DNA of 64,000 bases from Phoronis australis. Taxonomy: Eukaryota > Phoronida > Phoronidae. Shown here piece by piece: positions 58,553-64,000 of the stretch. The notes beneath the pieces were generated by a model, which worked only from the letters and a program-made list of their open reading frames with translations, was not told the DNA's origin and did no database searches. Both the position numbers and the translations under genes were made by a program. Each line of letters starts with the position of its first letter. Position 1 is the stretch's first letter. The stretch covers positions 236,166 through 300,165 of the forward strand of contig NMRA01000368.1 of NCBI GenBank assembly GCA_002633005.1, in the 5' to 3' direction.

Positions 58553-58650
58553 CAGAACCACCTTCGAACTGCAAAACCGCGTGCAAATTTGTTTACTACT
58601 TATCCGAGGTCAAAGGTTATAGGACTGTCACTCAAATCGAATGCCCACCA
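58553..58650 (+). repeat. Dispersed repeat, inverted partner of 53541-53645
   Basis: It contains 'cgaggtcaaaggttatagga' and 'cgcgtgcaaatttgttt', the complements of the copy at 53541-53645. It falls inside an 88-residue ORF (58441-58707) that I consider spurious for this reason. Confidence 0.75.
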
Positions 58651-59085
58651 GGTATTGAGCAACTCTGTGTGTACTGTCACTCAGCGAGTCGCCACAGTAC
58701 TCAGTGAACGAGGTGTACAAAGAAAGAGAGATGATGGTGAAAACGAAGACGAAGCATAGTTTTAATCCTGAGTCCTGAGAGAGTTGTGCGTCTGCTTTTA
58801 TATAACCATTGAGAACGAATGCTCAGAGTTGCCGCACGCCTCTGTGTGTTTGTGTTCACTGAGGTATCCACGGTTTTACTATAGTATTCTAGTTGGCCGC
58901 CAGAGGCCAGTAACTTGTAGAAGGTCAAGGTCAGGTAATAAAAGTATTGAAATATTTGCCACTTAGTCCGTAATATTTCCTGTAATTGACCCCGAAGGTT
59001 AAGATATAACATTCGGTGACAAGGAAATTGGAAACCTAAACGACATGGGGACTCTTTAAACTATAATTTAAAGCCGTCACTTCTG

Positions 59086-59598
59086 TTGTAGATGTGCTTG
59101 CAGTGAATCATGGGAGCCTCTCTAGCTCTCTGCCCGGCTAGTAAAGTAACAATGGTTAGCTCACTCGCTGGCTTTATGGGGGTCGTTGGTTCGATTCCCA
59201 GTTTGGGTAATCTAGGCTATTATTACGAATGGCGTAGTTGGAAAACAGGTGTACCGATTGAGCACTACCAAGTAGAACCTGTTTACCTGGGACAGCGTGC
59301 AAGGTTAATACCGTTAATGGTGAGGACCTGTATGAGAGACAACCGTCCTTGTGTGTACCTGTGTTGTGGTAGTAAAGGTATCAAGTTGGTAATCTGTATG
59401 CGAGACAACCTGTTATTCACATTCCTGGTGGTGCACCTGTTCCACAGGAAAGGGGGAATCTTGTAGATGTGCTTCCGGTGAATCTCATGAGCCTCTGTTA
59501 GCCACTCACTAAATGGCAATTGCCTATTAGCTGAATGATTAGCGCACACACCAGTTTTATGGAGGTTGCTGATTCGATAACTGTGTTGGGTAATCTTG
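59086..59598 (+). repeat. Tandem pair of tRNA-like SINE segments, 375 bp apart
   Basis: Copy A (59086-59215) and copy B (59461-59598) share 'ttgtagatgtgctt', 'gtgaatc', 'ttttatgg' and 'ttgggtaatct'. Copy A retains a perfect B box (GGTTCGATTCC) preceded by 'ggttagctcactcg'; in copy B it has decayed. Between them 'ctgtatgagagacaacc' and 'ctgtatgcgagacaacc' form a shorter repeat. A further 'ggttagctcagtcatt' lies at 60408. Confidence 0.65.
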
Positions 59599-59639
59599 GC
59601 CAAAATGGCGATAGTACCCGTTGGTCCGTTCGACCTGCA

Positions 59640-60000
59640 CATGGACAATTGAGAATACTTTTCAAGAGTGGATATGTGGTTTTTGGATGACGATGCAGCA
59701 GGCTGCACTGACTCAAATCAGCGTTGACAACTACTGTTGCACTGTGCAGCCCTCGACTTTCGAGGGCATTTTGAAAATGTATGCTCCTGCCAAACAGAAA
59801 GTCACTGGCCATTTCATACCCTTCACAAACCTACCATATATGAGACACATGTTATGACAATCAAAAATAAGTGAGGGTGAGACAATCTTACAGTTCGTCA
59901 CGCGACTTCGTCAACTGGTGAACTACTGTGATTTTGGCGACCAGCCGACCACCATGATGCCTTTATAACTGATCAGGTCATTGATAAGTGTCTGCATGGG
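59640..60000 (+). mobile_element. Ty3/gypsy-type gag remnant
   Basis: The frame reads 'GHFIPFTNLPYMRHML', then a TGA, then 'SEGETILQFVTRLRQL' and 'VNYCDFGD', the capsid segment of Ty3/gypsy Gag (Phe-x-Pro-x-x-Asn-x-x-Tyr-x-Arg, Glu-Gly-Glu-Thr, Phe-Gly). A frameshift follows. No protease, reverse transcriptase or LTR is visible nearby. It is an old, inactive retrotransposon piece. Confidence 0.7.
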
Positions 60001-60046
60001 TGGTGCACCATAAGGGGCTTACTTCAGTGCTGTGCCACCCATGCAA

Positions 60047-61955
60047 TGTTGCGGAAGATTACGTATCTTTCTTGGCACACAGTGGAATCCCGTTGACGAA
60101 GGGTTATCTTAAGGTTACTCCGGATGTTGGCATATGATCTATGACAACTTGCCTTAGGACATTCATTGCATTTTTGCCAGATTTCTGTGCCATCAAAGAT
60201 GAACAACTCATTATATAATAATTAGGTATGATTGGAATTTTACTGCGAGGTACACGTGTCGTCATTCCTTAAGCTTTGCAACGTGGAACTGTGGAACTGG
60301 ATTATCACGTTGATGTTGTTTATTGGAATTATTAGTCTTCATACACATCATATGTTGGTCACGTCATGTGACCTATATTTAAATCTCAAAGATCTTTGGG
60401 GCATGGTTAGCTCAGTCATTAATGTCTTTCCCATGAACCAGTCACACAATCTGATTTGAAGTTTGCCGTGCCATGGTATTGCTGCTTGAGTTTACACAAT
60501 GCAGCTGAAGCCTGGGAAACAGTATTTCACCTGACGGATGCTCTTATTTACTTCCGATGTTGCCCATTTCTATCCAAATAAATATTTTTTTCAAATTTCG
60601 CAGCAATAGATCAATTAAAAATTATTTGACTTGTTTTGTAGTATGCAGATATCATAAAATGGCAGTTAGTAATTATTTGCAACAAGGTAATCGCCTTTTG
60701 AAGAATAGACAAATGACAATTTTGACAATATTTTTGCGGAATGAATAAAGAATTATTGTACGGATGGCAGTAGTCACTTACAGGGGGACACTTGAATTTT
60801 GAGAACTAGTAATATGCTTGTTATCCAAGGGGAAATGCTGGCCTGAAAATGCAGGGAACCTGGAAGTGTCTTGTACCATATGACTGTTGTGTTGCCTGTG
60901 CATAGAGGAAAAGCTCAGTCATTATGGACAATGTATCAGTTTATCCTTGTGGATATATCAGTGCTGGTTTTCACATTTCAGGAAAGCAGTGTTTCTTTGT
61001 CCTACGCCAACAACAGTTCACACGCTGCCGTGGGTGATCATGTCAGTGAACAGATGGTTTGTCCCTGGGTAAGCTTGATATACATGTATGCAGCACTTGG
61101 TGCTTCCTGTAGGCCCTGAGGTGTTGGTTTTGACTGAAGCCACATACGCCGCCATCATAAATCTTGGGTTTTCAATAGTGCCAGATGCTGTCGGTGTTTT
61201 ACATATCCACTGCAATAGATGTAATGGAGTTTAGTCGTTGTTCCTTTTGCTAGATTTGCCTCTTTAAAATTATTCCACCTATAGCAGATAGTTCGTTCTT
61301 GGTGATTTTGGCTTGATCTTTTTATTTCAGCATGAGATTCATTGTTAAAAATGTTTTTGTAGCGCAGTCTAATTTACTGAGTAAATTGGAACTTTTTGAT
61401 AAATTTTCAATTTTGTGATTGCTTTGCAATGTCTGTCAACATTGAATGTGTGCAAAAACCTCCCATAAAGTTTTCTTTGCTAGTAAGAGTACATGTTGTA
61501 TGTGTCTTCTATTGTTTGTTTTAGGATCACGAAGGAGTCCATTATTGATGTTGAGGGCTTTGTTTGGTGTGTCCTGCAGAAGATTTAAGGGTACTCCCAG
61601 CAGGATGTGGAAATTCATGTTACTCAGGTGGACACAGTTGATAAAGTAATAGGCTACATTCATTACTAACGATCAAATTTTAAGTTACTTTATAAGTATT
61701 AATTGTAGAGCTTAAAACTTCTTCCTTGACGATTACAAATTTTATTGTGCACGATAGCAATGCCCATTTGTTCGTAATCACATGATTACATTTCTCTCAA
61801 ACATTATTATTTCACGTAATTAATTTATACAAGCATGAATTTGTTTGTAAAAAACTCACAAATTCTGTTTCTTTATTGTTTTAGTTTCAAAATGTATTGC
61901 CTAGTTACAAATGTATTGCGTTTTAGGTCAAGAACTCTGCAGTCAAAAATTAATA
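60047..61955. other. Intergenic, no gene recognised
   Basis: A hairpin (59994-60046) ends just before this region. Overlapping ORFs of 60-80 residues on both strands at 60871-61215 and 61436-61663 show no motif. The A-box-like word at 60408 suggests an old SINE fragment. Confidence 0.4.
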
Positions 61956-63464
61956 CCATATTCGCCGTAATAACCGCCCTAGCCCCTATAAGCGCCCCCT
62001 CCACGCATTTTCAGACTTTGCTAAAATAAGCGCCCAGTCCATGAACATGTACGTGCGAAAAATCCCTTACCTTCAGTCCTAAAATTCTACAGTAACGTCT
62101 TCAATTTATCAGCAATATCCGACAGTCCTGAACAAAATCATTGTGCGCAGAATTTGTAGACCACGAGCCTTGCCGCTATGTCGGTATTTAGCTTTGACTA
62201 TAGGCCTACACTTCAAACTTCCGCCATGCCTCAAAACGAACATAAAAGTTTTGCTGATCTTGTGAGGACCAATGATCTGGCCTTTCAGAACAGACGTAGT
62301 GTACTTGTGTACGGGATTGGTTTGTAGATATTTCCCGCTTTCAACAGGAATCCAAATTTCTTTGTACACATAAAAATCGCGAATCGAAGACTAATAAAAA
62401 GCTTGACTGGAGTTAAAAGCACGTGGCCAGGAAGTGCGCGCTACATACATGAATCTGTCATCAAAGACATTAGTCGGGAACTATTCATTCATGAAACGGG
62501 TAGCATAGCATCGGCAAGAAATGAATATTGGCACTAATTTTCGACAGTTTCTAATACTATTAAAAATGTTTGCGTTATTTTTAACATGGATTGTTTGATC
62601 AACCATAATTGATGTTTTTAAGCCAAATATCCGATAAAATGACCACTGACAGTGAATGCTTACACACCCTCACTCCGAAAAATAACTGTCAGATAGTCAT
62701 GTATGCATCCACCCACACGGCGACTAATATTGGCCTTACCGAGACAAATGTTGAACGTTTTTAGCACTATGAGACTGGCAAGTGCTGAATGAAACACGCT
62801 CTGGTTTAGGCCTACTGCTTGTGCAAATTTCTTTTGACACAATGCACATCTTGCTCGTTAGATTGCGTGGCTCTTGCCAAAAGACGGTCTTTGCTCTGGT
62901 GACATGCACGCGCTCGCTTACTCACAAACGTAGACAAACTTCAAAACAAACGTCACATGACAACAACATGTGTGTTCGTCCAGACATTTTTCTCGTGTTG
63001 CCGATCATACATGTAGATGGCACGATGTAGCACAGATTTGTACTTAAACCTGCCGTTAATCCCGACTCCACGGGAACTTAAAAATCTTTGTGACGCAACT
63101 TGGAAAACTTTAGGAGGATTTCAGGTAATTTGCTTGAGTTGAAACTGTATTTTTATTCAAGCATTCAAGTCGCCATATCGACGATTGCGAGGCAGTCAGT
63201 TGGCGAGTTTTCGCCCTGGGATTTCAGCACAATTATCTGTAAAATGAGCGTAATTTAGCAGCAAAGTTTGAGAGCAATGCACCACAGTTTTGTAGAAAGT
63301 TTTTCATAAATTACAGATACGTCACAGAACGTAAATACGATGAATCTTAGCTGTCGATTTCACCCGTTTCGGAGACCGGGTTTCAACCACCTTGGGTTGT
63401 AATAAGCTCCGTCCCTGAAACGCACTTTTCTAAGCGCCCTGGGTGGTTATTACGGCGAACACGG
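61956..63464. mobile_element. 1.5-kb DNA transposon with inverted ends and TA duplication
   Basis: The left end 'ccatattcgccgtaataacc' (61956) and the right end 'ggttattacggcgaacacgg' (to 63464) are inverted copies with two mismatches, and both are flanked by TA (61954-61955, 63465-63466). Just inside, 'ataagcgccc' words appear in opposite orientations at the two ends. No transposase is recognised, so it is non-autonomous. The TA duplication points to the IS630/Tc1/mariner/pogo class, as an inference. Confidence 0.8.
62109..62369 (-). pseudogene. Gene fragment like the HIRAN-type 'VGHVPREIS' domain, inside the transposon
   Basis: The reverse frame reads 'YKEIWIPVESGKYLQTNPVH', 'SVLKGQIIGPHKISKTFMFV' and 'LRHGGSLKC', ending 'RHSGKARGLQIL'. 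This matches the order Trp-x-Pro-x-x-Gly, Val-Gly-His-x-Pro-x-x-Ile-Ser, Leu-x-x-Gly-Gly, Gly-Leu-Glu-x-Pro of a domain found in many lancelet and cnidarian proteins. It is truncated and lies between the transposon ends, so it was captured or is a decayed element ORF. Confidence 0.5.
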
Positions 63465-63466
63465 TA

Positions 63467-64000
63467 CTTCATTTTTTCAAGTACTGTTCATGTCTTCATT
63501 TTTGACAGCGGAGTTCTTGTCCTAAAAGGCGTTAATAAAAAACCCATGTGTGCTTTTGTTGCTAAGAAATAAGGAAACAAAATTTGCATGTTTCCTGTTA
63601 AATGTTTCATGTTGATAAAATCAGGATTTTTAGACAAAAATGCAGTCACATGATTACGAACATCTGGGTATTTTGTATGCCCATAAGCGACGCTTGCTAT
63701 AAATATTTAAAATGATTTTGAAGTAATTTGATCAGCATGGAGGAGTAATTAACAAAGCAGACATCGTTAAGAGTTTTTTCCAATAAATATCACAGCTTTC
63801 TGTAGCACCATGGAGTTGGTAAAGCCTGGGTATAGGTAGGTGTGAATTATGGTACTATCTTAGTTTTAAGTTTTAAAGCGAGACTGCACTGACATGCTTT
63901 CAGAAGCCCAAAAATTCTTCACTTTCTAATAAAGATATACCGGTAACCACTTTAACCCTTATCCTGCGCTAGGCGAGGTCAGCCGACAAGCCTATTATCC
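63467..64000. other. Window end, no gene recognised
   Basis: AT-rich DNA after the transposon with no ORF of note and no visible repeat. Confidence 0.4.

Noticed and set aside
58441-58707. 88-residue forward ORF as a gene
   Set aside because: It overlaps a dispersed repeat that occurs inverted at 53.5 kb and shows no domain.
1-64000. Bacterial contamination or a phage region
   Set aside because: Phase-matched introns, animal repeat families and animal signalling domains run through the whole window.

Overview
The window looks like nuclear DNA of a marine invertebrate animal, most likely a deuterostome such as a hemichordate or cephalochordate. The placement is an inference from several things: AT-rich sequence with spliced genes carrying GT/AG introns, a very high density of decayed transposons, over-representation of the palindromic words TACATGTA and TAGGCCTA, and protein families (TRADD-N-like, RHIM, kinesin-light-chain-like TPR, DUF294-like) that are typically expanded in lancelets, hemichordates and cnidarians. 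Nothing here is bacterial or organellar.

The main gene is on the + strand at 3450-19526. I reconstruct ten coding exons, all joined by phase-1 introns, whose lengths sum to exactly 1450 codons including the stop. The predicted protein of 1449 residues has two RHIM-like amyloid motifs in consecutive exons, a low-complexity linker, a TRADD-N-like domain filling one exon, coiled coils, a GlnD/DUF294-type nucleotidyltransferase-like domain whose metal-binding acidic residues appear to be lost, and nine C-terminal TPR units. The combination suggests a sensor or scaffold of innate immunity or regulated cell death. A broken paralogue of its TPR region lies at about 49.7-50.4 kb.

The second gene-like unit is on the + strand at 34542-39017. 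It encodes an SGNH/GDSL-hydrolase-like protein with the Ser, Gly-Thr-Asn-Asp and Asp-His blocks on separate exons. Its reading frame has one in-frame TAG. It is followed directly on the same strand by a decayed ORF for a Ulp1/adenain-like cysteine protease and by degenerate repeat and Cys-rich segments (39.0-41.8 kb). The neighbours may be parts of one mobile element.

The rest is mainly mobile and repetitive DNA. There are two Penelope-like GIY-YIG remnants (48.6 and 55.1-55.8 kb), an internally deleted Tc1/mariner element inside the main gene (11.8-12.8 kb), a long reverse-strand dead element of a widespread invertebrate repeat family (42.7-45.5 kb), a Ty3/gypsy gag remnant (59.6-60.0 kb), a 1.5-kb element with TA duplications carrying a cellular-looking gene fragment (62.0-63.5 kb), and several foldback/MITE elements. 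Notable tandem arrays are a 143/430-bp array with CTCF-like core motifs (23.0-24.0 kb), a roughly 155-bp array with YY1-like motifs (41.9-42.4 kb) and an array built on TGTAGTGTACGTACCCC (56.6-57.5 kb). All homology calls are from memory of family motifs; no search was run.
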